Source: Albugo candida (lineage: Eukaryota; Oomycota; Peronosporomycetes; Albuginales). From it: a stretch of 64,000 nucleotides of DNA. The stretch spans positions 1 to 64,000 of the forward strand of contig JBDOQK010000059.1 of the NCBI GenBank assembly GCA_040437565.1, in the 5' to 3' direction. A program made the translations under genes and the position numbers. Positions 46,926-57,021 of this stretch are shown here, piece by piece; the stretch's first letter is position 1, and each line of letters starts with the position of its first letter. The notes below the pieces were generated by a model. The model saw only the letters and a program-made list of their open reading frames with translations, ran no database searches and was not told the DNA's origin.

Positions 46926-47498
46926 GGAAGTTGACATTAATACGTCCGTCCCAGCAAAGAAGCGAAGCCGCACCACACGACTCCTATCTAAGCTATTAAT
47001 AATGCTAACTTATAAGAGACACCATGCAAGCTGACACCAATGTGTACGTTCAAGCAGAGAGCGATCCCACTTTTCCCGACATCACAAATCGGACCCATTC
47101 AAAGCAGAAGGGGTATTCATAAATTAGTATGTGAAAATGATGACATGGTGACCTATTTGCTCACAGCTATATCTAATTTTAAGTCGAAATAGAATCCAGC
47201 ATTACAATATCTGGTGTCGAATATTTCCTACCTACCGATACACGCGATGTATTCAATTCCTTTCGTAATCGATGATGCAACATCTGTATCATCCAGCGTT
47301 CCAGACAGTCAAGCTCTATCAATCTCGAGCATAAGCAGAGTATTTATATAGAGCACAGTTGGCATTCGCGTTTTTTCTTTTGTCATGTTATAAATATCGA
47401 ATGCTCCAAATACTTTTGTAAAATTGTAGCAATCGTTGTAAATAAAAAATCATAATACAAGCCCATTTATCTTTGTGTCACCAATCAATCTCAAGAAC

Positions 47499-48824
47499 AT
47501 GGGTCGAGTGAAGAAAATGGGACTCGGAGAGTTCCTAGGCGAGAAGAAGAATGAGTTAATAGCCGAGGCATCACTCCCCTCAGGACCACGAACACGAGAT
47601 AACGAGGATGGAAATCCTGGAAACCGTAGGAGGGGCTATGGTCGATTTCAAAATGGACCCTCGACCACAGAATCTTCAGATCAATGGCGAAATGAGCGTG
47701 GTGGAGATAGATCACGAATGTCCGATAAACCAGCTCGCCGTGATGAACCTTCCAACTGGCGTTCTGGTGGTACCACAAGCAATGAATCATCTTCGCGATA
47801 TAATCGATTCAATCAAGAGAGTCGACCGATGGAAGAAAGGCCGGCCCATCTGAAGTTAAATCTTCACTCCAATCGAGACGATTCTTCCAGTCGCTTTGAG
47901 CAGAGAAGTGACCGACCTTCTACTGAGAATGTCGACAAATTCTCACGTGCGTTTAAAAGCAGCGGAGATGACCGTTTCGGTAGTCGTTTCGATAGGCGCG
48001 ATGGAAGAGACTCTAGTCGACCTGATCGCGAGAACGGCTCTTTTGGCTCATTTCGGAACCGAGAAGACTCGGATAGAAATTCAACTTATCGCGCAGAAGA
48101 AAGTAGACAGGCTGATCGGAGTGCAAGCGAAATTTCTTCGTCCTTTCGATCGCTTCACGTCAACGATAAAAGCGGAAGCGATGCGCAAAAATCGGATAAA
48201 TTTGATAAAAAAGCCCATACCGCAAAATTGAAAGAAGAACGAAAACAGAAAGCAGAAAAAGAACGACTTGCGTTAGAGGACGCAAAAAAGAAAGCAGCGG
48301 AGGAGCTGAAGAAGGAGGATGAGGAAAAATCAGCCCGGGTATCGAAAGATGCCGAAACAATGACAAAGATTTTGGCGAGCAATAAACTCGGAAATGATTT
48401 GGTCGAAGTAGCAAAGCCGATATATGAAGAAAAAGGTCGTGTCTATGGTGCGCATTTGGTCAAAGCTATTTTAGAAAAAGCGAAAGAGACAGCTAGAAGC
48501 AGTGCCAACTGGATTGCTCCGGAACAGTACGGTGAATTACTGCGTTTTGGACTGTCCGGAACCTCTTCAGTGCGAGAGCAGGTGCAAGTTCTTTACGCAC
48601 TTCAGCTGTTCTTACTGGCGTTTGAGTTTCCAAAAGGTGTGCTTGAAAAATGTTTCATGGCTCTTTACTCATTGGACATCATTGAAGAGGCAGCTTTTTT
48701 GGAGTATAAATATGACGTGGACGGTACTGTGCCTGGCCGTATGCGTGCAATCGTTCAGACTTCGAATTGGCTGACGTGGCTAGAAACCCCAGAATCAGAA
48801 GAAGAGGATGAAGTAGAAGAGTAA
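47499..48824 (+). CDS. W2-domain (eIF4G/eIF5-type HEAT) protein, translation-factor-like (441 aa)
   Basis: An intronless frame; the ATG at 47499 (MGRVKKMGLGEFLGEKK) was chosen over an upstream GTG. Residues 20-230 are Arg/Ser/Gly/Asp-rich and low-complexity, with a RPAHLKLNLH patch like the RPKLNL-type motifs of plant eIF4B. A Lys/Glu-rich helical segment (about 240-290) precedes a C-terminal W2 domain of about 150 residues. Its two conserved aromatic-acidic boxes appear as ALYSLDIIEEAAFLEYK and TSNWLTWLETPESEEEDE, as in eIF5, eIF2B-epsilon and eIF4G. W2 domains bind eIF2-beta, eIF1 or Mnk kinases. A cytosolic role in initiation is likely; the exact factor is not clear. Confidence 0.72.
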   Translation: MGRVKKMGLGEFLGEKKNELIAEASLPSGPRTRDNEDGNPGNRRRGYGRFQNGPSTTESSDQWRNERGGDRSRMSDKPARRDEPSNWRSGGTTSNESSSRYNRFNQESRPMEERPAHLKLNLHSNRDDSSSRFEQRSDRPSTENVDKFSRAFKSSGDDRFGSRFDRRDGRDSSRPDRENGSFGSFRNREDSDRNSTYRAEESRQADRSASEISSSFRSLHVNDKSGSDAQKSDKFDKKAHTAKLKEERKQKAEKERLALEDAKKKAAEELKKEDEEKSARVSKDAETMTKILASNKLGNDLVEVAKPIYEEKGRVYGAHLVKAILEKAKETARSSANWIAPEQYGELLRFGLSGTSSVREQVQVLYALQLFLLAFEFPKGVLEKCFMALYSLDIIEEAAFLEYKYDVDGTVPGRMRAIVQTSNWLTWLETPESEEEDEVEE

Positions 48825-49071
48825 TACTAACTCTATAATTGCCGCTTACTTTCTTTAAATTTGAATTCCCCCATCTGTTTTGTCAAATTTGATACTACGG
48901 TATAATATGTTCTCTTATCGTCAGATCATATCAAAAATTTGGGAAGAATCGTGTCCTCGAGTCTCTCGTCTCATTGGACAAGAGAAAACCTGGTCCTGTG
49001 TCATACTTATGTGAGCTTTCTATCACTCTCACTTTTGAATACGACGTGTTTTGTTCAAACAAAGCAAATCA

Positions 49072-50541
49072 ATGCAACGGAAGACAAGTCACCGATGGCA
49101 TTTAGCAATACTTTTGATTGCCGGTTTGTTATCTGTGCAAAACGATGCAAGTCTGGTAGATCCTGTTTACTTTACTGGTAACAAAATATTCCATGCGCGC
49201 ACTGGCAACGAATTTCGTATCAAAGGAATGGCGTATCAACCGACTCCAAATGCTGGAAATCTTAGTAAAGTAACCGGCCACGATTTTGTGACCGATGACA
49301 ATGAGCCTGTATGGTCTGCGCATTTGAAAGCAATGATTGATATCGGAGTCAATACAATTCGGCTATACTCCGTCGATCCATCCAAATCACACGATAAATT
49401 TATGTGTGCTTGTTCCAAAGCAGGTATATATGTTCTTATTGGCATGAGTGCTCCATGTGCTGGTTGCGCCATTTCGACAAAACCAGCGCCCGATTGCTAC
49501 GGCCCGCGATTACTTGAACGTGCACAGATGATATATAACGCCTTTGCAGTTTACAATAACGTGCTCGGATTCAGCGTGGGGAACGAAAACAATCTCGAGA
49601 AGGGTTCCGTAAAAAGCGCTCCCTGCGTGAAAGCGTTTATACGCGATGTGAGAAACTATGCGGACAGTTGCTCTGGCTCTCTTCGTGTAGTTCCAATAGG
49701 CCTGGATCAAGCAGATATATTGCCACGATCACTATGGCTGTCGTACTACGACTGTATCGTTGATAACAATGCGTATACCCGTGCGGAGTGGCAAGGTCTC
49801 AACCCGTATGCTCACTGCGATATGAAAGTCACTGATTTTAAGGAAGCAAAGGGTCTTTTGGTCCTCGTAAAAGATTTCAACAGCATTGGTTTGGGGAATC
49901 CTCTCATAATGGGTGAGTTTGGATGTCTGCCGGATGATAACACAGTCGATGGATGGGAAGCAGTACGCAATTTTCGTGATGCAAAATGGATCAATACTGA
50001 GAAACCATTGACAGATAATGTTGTTGGCGGATGTGTTTTTGAGTTTTCAACAGAGCTCAAAAATCGAGTTGACAAAAAGCTGGCCATGACACGTGACCCA
50101 GGCGATTATGGCATATATCAATTCACTCCTTCCACTTGTGACAATGTCATTCAAAAATGCATGCTGAAAGAAAAAGGGCCTGAAGTCAAGAATTTGAAGG
50201 AAGCATACACTACCACACCAGATTCCACCATTAACAACAATACATGGAAGCCGATAAGGACCAAAGCTTTGGAGTGTCCTAAAAGTATCTCGATTGACTT
50301 GCCTCCGAAGCCAGATGTTAAAGACATGAAATGTTCTACTCGTCAACCATCGTGTGATGGGCAGAAGCATAATGCGTTCAAGAAAAAAGACAAACACGTG
50401 AAAATGGGAGATAAACTTGACCCATCGAAAACTCTTGACACCAACGTGGAGATATCAAGCCTTAGCAGCGGAAACAAAGCAGGACTATCAACGATAAGTA
50501 TGCTTCTAAGCGTAGCAATTCTCGTATTCATACTAGAATAA
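49072..50541 (+). CDS. GPI-anchored 1,3-beta-glucanosyltransferase, GH72 family (489 aa)
   Basis: Intronless; the ATG at 49072 gives a signal peptide (HLAILLIAGLLSVQ). The GH72 catalytic domain spans residues about 25-330: FRIKGMAYQP, GVNTIRLYSVDP, acid/base Glu172 in GFSVGNENN and nucleophile Glu282 in PLIMGEFGC. Cysteines expected for disulfides are present. Residues about 340-465 are a Lys/Pro/Thr-rich spacer with no Cys-rich CBM43 module, as in the Gel1 subgroup. The C-terminus (STISMLLSVAILVFILE) is a GPI-attachment signal. The enzyme cuts and re-ligates cell-wall beta-1,3-glucan at the plasma membrane. It converges on the ISD11 gene with 41 bp between stops. Confidence 0.92.
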   Translation: MQRKTSHRWHLAILLIAGLLSVQNDASLVDPVYFTGNKIFHARTGNEFRIKGMAYQPTPNAGNLSKVTGHDFVTDDNEPVWSAHLKAMIDIGVNTIRLYSVDPSKSHDKFMCACSKAGIYVLIGMSAPCAGCAISTKPAPDCYGPRLLERAQMIYNAFAVYNNVLGFSVGNENNLEKGSVKSAPCVKAFIRDVRNYADSCSGSLRVVPIGLDQADILPRSLWLSYYDCIVDNNAYTRAEWQGLNPYAHCDMKVTDFKEAKGLLVLVKDFNSIGLGNPLIMGEFGCLPDDNTVDGWEAVRNFRDAKWINTEKPLTDNVVGGCVFEFSTELKNRVDKKLAMTRDPGDYGIYQFTPSTCDNVIQKCMLKEKGPEVKNLKEAYTTTPDSTINNNTWKPIRTKALECPKSISIDLPPKPDVKDMKCSTRQPSCDGQKHNAFKKKDKHVKMGDKLDPSKTLDTNVEISSLSSGNKAGLSTISMLLSVAILVFILE

Positions 50542-50582
50542 GTGCAGCTCAATCAAGATTTATAATCCAATGACGTTAAAGA

Positions 50583-50914
50583 CTAAATTGAGCCTGAGCT
50601 TTTCATAAGCTCCATGATGCTTCGCGTCTGAGGAGGATACATTCTTGAGATGACTGATTGACGATGTAGGACCTCTGCTTGTTGTTTTCCAAACATGATT
50701 GCTTTTTTTTGTTCCTCAGCCGAGAGTGTCTTATTTTTCCGGAATTCTTCTTTCACACGTCGTTTAGCGTAAGCACGAAAGTTGTACTCCTTCACATATC
50801 ATCCAAATGTTACCCGACTGTTAGTACTGACTAAGAATGTTTGCGTACCTGAAAGGATGCAGCGTCACGCAGCATGGCGCGATAAAGTCGGAGGACTTGA
50901 GTCCCTGCTACCAT
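50583..50914 (-). CDS. ISD11: ISD11/LYRM4, LYR-motif Fe-S assembly protein (90 aa)
   Basis: Exons 50914-50849 and 50789-50583 with a 59-nt intron give 90 codons plus stop, the normal ISD11 size. The LYR motif is at residues 10-12 (VLRLYRAMLRDA), followed by EYNFRAYAKRRVKEEFRKNK, which matches the NYR-YA-RRI-D-FR-NK pattern specific to ISD11. The protein stabilises the cysteine desulfurase Nfs1 in mitochondria together with acyl-carrier protein. It is encoded just downstream of the nucleoside diphosphate kinase gene on the same strand (137 bp). Confidence 0.92.
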
Positions 50915-51050
50915 TGCGAATGTTTGCTTTTTTTAGAAGGCAATTGGTTAATAGGCTGTCTATCAGTTATTTAGCGTTAAAGTGGATTTTCTTCGATCGT
51001 ATTCTTTTTATTTTGGAAGTACCAGATAATCTTGCGAATATTTCATTCAT

Positions 51051-51578
51051 TTAGCTCTCATACACCCATTTATCAGCGTCTTTGGACCAGCCGGCGACTC
51101 CCTCTGGAAACCACAGCTGAATCTCTTTCTTTGCGGATTCGACAGAGTCCGATCCATGGCAGGCATTACGCCCTACTTCAATGCAAAAGTCACCTCGAAT
51201 CGTCCCAAGAGCTGAGTCAGATGGCTTGGTGGCTCCCAACATTTTGCGAGCTTCAAGAACCACGTTTGTTCCTTCCCAAACCATCGCAACAACTGGTCCC
51301 GAACTCTACAATGATTTCAAAAGAGGACTTGATCAGTTTACAGAGTCATGGATTGCTTCAGTTTCATTTCCGCTCACCATGTATTGAATGAGGCCAGGGA
51401 AAAAAGGTCGACCCGAAAGATCAGCATAATGCTTTTCGAGATGCTGTTGACTTGGTCGGTCCATCTTCAATGCAACCAGTTTGTAACCTTTAGTTTCAAA
51501 ACGTTTGATAATCTCCCCCACTAGACCGCGCTGAACGCCATCAGGCTTTACCATGATAAAAGTCTGTTCACGTGCCAT
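51051..51578 (-). CDS. NDK: Nucleoside diphosphate kinase (151 aa)
   Basis: Exons 51578-51378 and 51305-51051 join in phase to 151 codons plus stop. Motifs: [34 protein letters not shown] across the intron, [13 protein letters not shown], and the catalytic HGSDSVESA loop whose histidine (His117) carries the phosphate. It transfers the gamma-phosphate between nucleoside triphosphates and diphosphates in the cytosol. Length and ending (WVYES, from the family WIYE) are normal for eukaryotic group I enzymes. Confidence 0.96.
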
Positions 51579-51702
51579 TACTCTCTTGTCAAAAACTTGG
51601 AATGTAGTTGTAGGGTCAGCAGACGCGTGTTAGAATAGTGTGGTCTTCGCACATCACAGACTCCATTTAGAGTAGACGAGTAAAAGTAGGAACAAAAGAT
51701 AG

Positions 51703-51802
51703 NNNNNNNNNNNNNNNNNNNNNNNNNNNNNNNNNNNNNNNNNNNNNNNNNNNNNNNNNNNNNNNNNNNNNNNNNNNNNNNNNNNNNNNNNNNNNNNNNN
51801 NN
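51703..51802. other. Assembly gap (100 N)
   Basis: Intergenic, just upstream of NDK. The 21 bases 51682-51702 recur at 51803-51823, a short unmerged overlap. Confidence 0.95.
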
Positions 51803-51895
51803 AAAAGTAGGAACAAAAGATAGACACAAAATAGACACTTTGCGTATCAATTTACTGGGTCGAATTAGGTCAACATATCGCACTACCTTGAAATG

Positions 51896-54055
51896 TTAGG
51901 GCTTCACCGATTTAGAATAGCTCTACAAGATTGCATGAATGTTCCAGTTCAATTCTCATTGTGACCATACTTACAACGATTAGTGGCTTTTTTGCAATAA
52001 CAACGCCGTGAATTCGGTCGAGTGCCTGAGCCGCGAGTGATGTGTCAGGAAATTCAATAAAAGCTTGCCCCTTCATCTTTCCCTTTGTGAAATGTGTTAT
52101 CCAAAGAAGTCTGTCTTTCTATGAGCGAATTTCAAATCATTAAGCAAAGTTTTACTTACTTTAGTTTTTCGGGAGGTACCACAGCGCCAAAAACTGCAAA
52201 TAAATCACCTAATGTGACTTTCTGTGCGATATTCTTCACATACAGTGAGCGCGAAATCCTTCCCTTCTCGTAATTTTGTATTGCTTTCTCGTTATCAAGC
52301 TCTAATTGACAGCTTATCAGCTTTCGAATAGATCAAAGCGAGTGGTAAGCGGATACCTTCTTTGTTTAAACGCTTGCTTTCCAAATCAGTCTGAGACCAT
52401 ATCTTCGGAGCATCAAAGCCTTCCACATCGAGAATCGTGTGCATCTGTTGCTTCACTTTGGAATGTGTGAAGGTCTTAGGCGTTTCTTGCTCAATTCCCT
52501 TCGAGTCGGACGTGAAGGACTTTTGTATTTGAATATGTGAGCGAGTCATCAAATATTATAAGTAAATGATACCAATTACCACTATCAATGGATTTCCTTC
52601 TAAAATGACCCCATGGAACTGATTGACAGCTTTTGCAGCAATCCCTAACGAAGGGTACTCGATACGCGCCTCTGAACGCTCACTTTCCATCTCGATCATC
52701 AACTCACTCGAATACAAGATTTCAGTATTGATTACGTAAAGTTAAAGCGGAAGGAACTCTTACTTTAACTCGAACTCAGACGGGAGAACATAGCCGAATA
52801 CAAAAATCAAGGTCTTTGTGTCAACAGAAGGCGGGAGGTTCGATACTAAGACACAGACGGATGGGGTTCCCACGGAGTACGACTGCAATGTTGATTCCCA
52901 CGAGAGTAAATCTATAGAAAGCGCTGAGGAGTCTGAAAACGTCGCTACAACATTGATAGCGAACCTGGAGGTGGAAGCCTCATTTTTTCAAGTTGCAGTC
53001 TCGATATTGTATCATGCCGTTCAGTGTCATTGCCGGTATGTTGCTTCTTCGTTTTGAAGATATCGGGGTTCAATAGTCGTCTTTTGGACCGCAAGATGGT
53101 CGACTTGTTTCTGTTAGATTGTGATTGATCAGTCCCAATTTTACTATCTGTATGACTTTGGATCAAGAACTGTGACTCTGCAATGTCGGCTTGCTCTTTC
53201 TGAGAAACTTTGTGCTCATATTCATCAGGACTACTCGCTTCTTCTTCATCCTCTTCAACCCCTTGAATTTTCTCTTGTTCCTTCGTATCATCAACTTTGT
53301 CTCTTGACACCTCAAAAACCCCAGGGATGCAATTCTTGTCAAAAGGAGGCGGAATATTCATTTTATTCATCAAATGAAGCACTTGACGATAGAAATCAGG
53401 TAAAGCCATCAAAGCTGTTCATCATAAGGCATGAAGACAAGGCTTGAATTACTAGTATCATATGCGTACCATTTGCGATATTTCGAACAATCAATTCTGT
53501 TGCTCGTGGGTATTTATACTCCAGCAAAGGGGATGGAGCATAATGCAATCTTGAATCCAAATGGTCGTTATTTATCAGCACGAAGCAAGTTTGGTGCGTA
53601 CCCAAGATGTGGAGCCAATGATGCTGGCATCATAAACGCACTCGGGTAGAATGCATCAGGAGATTTCGTCGCGACTACTGTCTCAAGTTTATTTTGTCCA
53701 AACGGCTCGACTTGCAAGAGCTCATTGCCATCAAGTCGAAGTTGTTTGAGACGATCGAATGCTATCCTCAAATCTTCAGCCGTTTGAAATCGTGCGAAAG
53801 CTACTAGTTTTTTAGAAGTAAGAGGAAACGTCTTGTTTGATGCTTGAGAATTCTCTGGCTGTCCTAAGCCATCCACACACATACTCAATTACAGCGATAA
53901 AGTGTGTTTAAAAGCTTCAAAACCTCTATTTCAGCGTCAAAAAGATCAGAATTTCCATGGACCTTGACGTCGATGGCTTTGTAATGGGATAAAAACTCCT
54001 GTATAGCGTCTCTAGAGAGCCCTTCCGGAAAGTTCCTAACGCGTAAGACGTTCAT
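51896..54055 (-). CDS. RNPC3: RNPC3, U11/U12 65K protein of the minor spliceosome
   Basis: A multi-exon minus-strand gene starting at the ATG at 54055 (MNVLRVRNFPEGLSRDAIQE). The first RRM continues at 53690-53890 (KLVAFARFQTAEDLRIAFDR). Next come LLEYKYPRATELIVRNIANG and the U11/U12-65K-specific FYRQVLHLMNKMNIPPPF (53340-53410), an acidic linker, and a middle RRM-like part at 52560-52770. The C-terminal RRM ends with GQAFIEFPDTSLAAQALDRI and HGVVIAKKPLIV; the last exon 51922-51896 encodes SYSKSVKP. In animals and plants this protein bridges U11-59K and U12 snRNA in the di-snRNP. Internal exon borders between 52300 and 53900 were not all resolved. Confidence 0.82.
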
Positions 54056-56154
54056 ATATTAATGTCGTGTAACTGGCTAGAACGCATTCGGTCAGACCAA
54101 TCACAAGCACCTCCACGGAGCTTTATCATTTATTCTCTACACAAGAAGCGTACGAACCATTATGCACAAAGCCTCATAAATTATCGATGGCATGGTGCTA
54201 TTTATTTCACGCGGCATGATGGCGTTGGGTACGTTACTGAGTGAGGTTGAGGACTATCGAGCGCTTTCTGGCTGATCCGGACGTACATGGAGCAATAAAT
54301 CAGCTCACGACCAACAAAATGACGCCTAGAATCTTCATCGGATTTCAGTGAAGCCTTTTACAGTATATTAAGAGACAAAATAAGGAGGCTATGATGTGTA
54401 TCGGAATCATTTTAAACCCGTGAGAATACAAATAGTATTGCTAGAGCACTGAGAGTGCTGCGAACAACTTAATGCAATCATTGAGTAATTACGTCTTATC
54501 CTTTGATCCTGGGCAAACACAACTGGCGTGGATTAGGAGAGAGCCACCATACAACGAAGTAGGGTGATAACGCATCGAGTTACGATAACACTATCGAGAC
54601 AACTCCAGGATTGTATATGATAATCCACATCAGTGTGACTTCTTGACCACACGATACGAGCCTCAGGAATTAGCTCAGTGGATGGTCATTATGACGAGGG
54701 TGGTTCACCAAATCATCTGCATGCCAGTAATAACCTGATTTTCGATAATTTCAAACATTAGTGTTCTGTGTGAGCGGACGAAAGCTTCCGCTTACGTCTA
54801 AATGTGCGTTAGGCCATTTATTAACTACAGAAATAGGAAGCAATATAGACCTCTTATAAAAACTAGCTTTTAAACCAACGCAAAAAGTGGCTAGCTCCTC
54901 TCTCACTATGATCGCGCTATTGGTGCTTCAATGTCTCGAGCCAGAGGTCGTGGACGTATTGAGTACACAAGGCTTCTATGGCCACATCAATACATACGCT
55001 TCCTTCAATAAATTTCAATAATTAGGCGTTTACAGAAAACTGTTCTGTACTGGTTTACATACTTGCGCGTAAGAGCCTGACGCCACATTTACTGTGTCTT
55101 ACTGTCGTGAACGTAAGCCTAAAACATGCCACCTTAATCCCGCGCACCTTTTGTTGCACCTTGAACTTGCCAAATGGAAGAAGACATCATAAGTTGAAAG
55201 CAAAGTGAACGTGATTTTTGAAAATATGTTTCGAAAAACACAGTTTTAACTTGCAAGGACCCATCACGGACAAGGCTTGATTCAATTGACCGATTGCATG
55301 AATAAAGTTACATATCTTAGCTTCGATGTGGATCCATCAAAGACAAGAGTCATCCATTATACGATATCCTGATGGCATTTATCACGCCAAGTTCGTGTTG
55401 TCGAGGCAATATGCAGACTTTAAGGCCTACGTATCTAAATTCTCAGTCTAAGCATTCAACAGCCTGCTATAGGCACCGTCTCCTGTGCTTGCAATAGTGT
55501 TTGCTCCTTGTATCATGATCCTTCTTCATCGAGTCCGCCCCGATTACAACAGATCAAGCACGCACTAATCTTTCGGACTCATTCCTCCGCTGATGCACGG
55601 AGAAAATGCATTCACGTCCATCAACTCGTCAGGAGTAGATATGTCTGTAATTTCTGTGAAACAATAATCGGATATTAATTTAGTGACCTCCATCATATGC
55701 TAACCACCAGTATTCGAACATATTTCTCTCAAATAATACGATAAACATTCGGCGAGAACTTTACAAGCTGCGTGCCCGTTCTTCTCATGCGTAAAGTAAT
55801 GTGATATTGAGGCTCTAAATTGCACTTCCGATTCTAAGAAGTACATGGACAACAAAAATGGAAGTCGTGCTAAAAGTCCAGTTACGCTGCGACAGATCGA
55901 GGGAGCGCGGACCATGAATACGATTCTCGAAGCAAAAAAACAAGTGTATTTTTTTGAGTCAAACTTATCGCCTTACCGAAGTACGAAATGCCATGGTTTA
56001 CATACAACAGATGTTCTGCAGTCCACGCATCAAAAATATGCACTACAAACCTCCACGGTTCTGATGTCATCCAATCACACGTTGACTTTCCACATCGGGA
56101 TCGTCGAAGCGGATTTCGAGCACTCCTTCACCGTGACTAAACGTCATGTTCCTT
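54056..56154. other. Gene-free stretch with a tRNA-like patch
   Basis: No gene recognised. At about 54665-54720 there is a perfect A-box (TAGCTCAGTGG) followed by a weak B-box (GGTTCACCAAATC), as in tRNA pseudogenes or SINE heads. An open frame at 55845-56168 has no homology that I can see. Confidence 0.5.
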
Positions 56155-56498
56155 TCATTTCATCATAGTTTCACGATTATCCAAGCATCGTTCATCGATC
56201 TGAATGCCATTCTTGATATTCGCTGAGGCCAATTGAAGTTCCAAGCGTGGTGCTGCATCAAAATACCGCAATTCAAATGCGACGTTACAGATCAAACTCG
56301 CATCAACATTTTTCAATTTTGCTGTCGAACCATCTCCTCTGAGTTGATTCATTGCTGCCTGATTATCCATGTACAAAATCAAAGGTACCTTGCATTTCAA
56401 CCAAATCACATAAATACAAGTAATCACCGTATCCCTGGCATCTGCACCACCACAACAGACGCAGCCGTAAGCTCTACTTCCATGGATGATAATGACAC
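56155..56498 (-). mobile_element. Older copia element fragment (RNase H), minus strand, split by insertion
   Basis: Minus-strand pieces of a copia-type RNase H: SLSSMEVELTAAS at 56460-56498, then ILYMDNQAAMNQLRGDGSTA and the following KNVDASLI segment. Its 5' continuation lies beyond the inserted element: minus-strand bases just right of 61604 encode MAKKQGV, which reads on directly if one copy of the 5-bp target duplication is kept. The host copy is therefore older than the 56499-61599 element. Confidence 0.75.
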
Positions 56499-56731
56499 TG
56501 TTAGAAATCGACTGACGTTGAAGTTTGTGCATGTGGAGTCTGGAGGAGATTTTCATTGTTAGTTTGATGCGTGCCGTATTTTCTACCTATCGAGGAGCAT
56601 ATTCATCCAAGTACTTAGGTTTAGGAACATTGGCGTACACTTCAACTTTTCTCTAATAAACTCCAATTTTTACCCATGAAAACACTCGGTAGTCCGAGGG
56701 CCGTCTCTGCGTCGAGCTTGTCTGTCCAATA
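56499..56731 (+). repeat. 5' LTR of the copia element
   Basis: Shares the TGTT start and the GTGCCGTATTTTCTACCTAT core with the other two copies; its end reads CCAATA instead of CAACA. Directly downstream, GGTTATGAGCCC may be the primer-binding site. Confidence 0.85.
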
Positions 56732-56788
56732 GGTTATGAGCCCAACAGGCGTGGCCGATGATGACACTGCTGTTCGAGGTCGAGCTTC

Positions 56789-57021
56789 TGTTGAACAGAC
56801 AAGCTCGACGCAGAGACGGCCCTCGAACCGCTCGTAGTTCTCATAGGTGGAAAATTGGAGTATGTTAGAGAAAAATTAATGTATCCGCCAATCGTTCTAA
56901 ACCTAAGTACTTGCATGATTATGCTCCTTGATAGGTAGAAAATACGGCACGCATCAAACTAACCGTGAAATCTCCTCCAGACTCCACATGCACAAACTTC
57001 AACGTCAGTCGATTTCCAACA
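56789..57021 (-). repeat. Solo LTR inserted in inverse orientation within gag, TSD GCTTC
   Basis: A 233-bp LTR from TGTT to AACA on the opposite strand, flanked by GCTTC at 56784-56788 and 57022-57026. No internal region accompanies it, so it is a solo LTR left by recombination of a second family member. With the 5' LTR it forms 233-bp inverted arms around a 57-bp spacer. Confidence 0.88.

Noticed and set aside
49051-49071. Upstream TTG start for the GH72 gene
   Set aside because: The ATG at 49072 gives a proper signal peptide; eukaryotic TTG starts are rare.
55845-56168. 107-codon plus-strand open frame
   Set aside because: Borders the copia relic on the opposite strand and shows no recognisable domain; no support as a gene.
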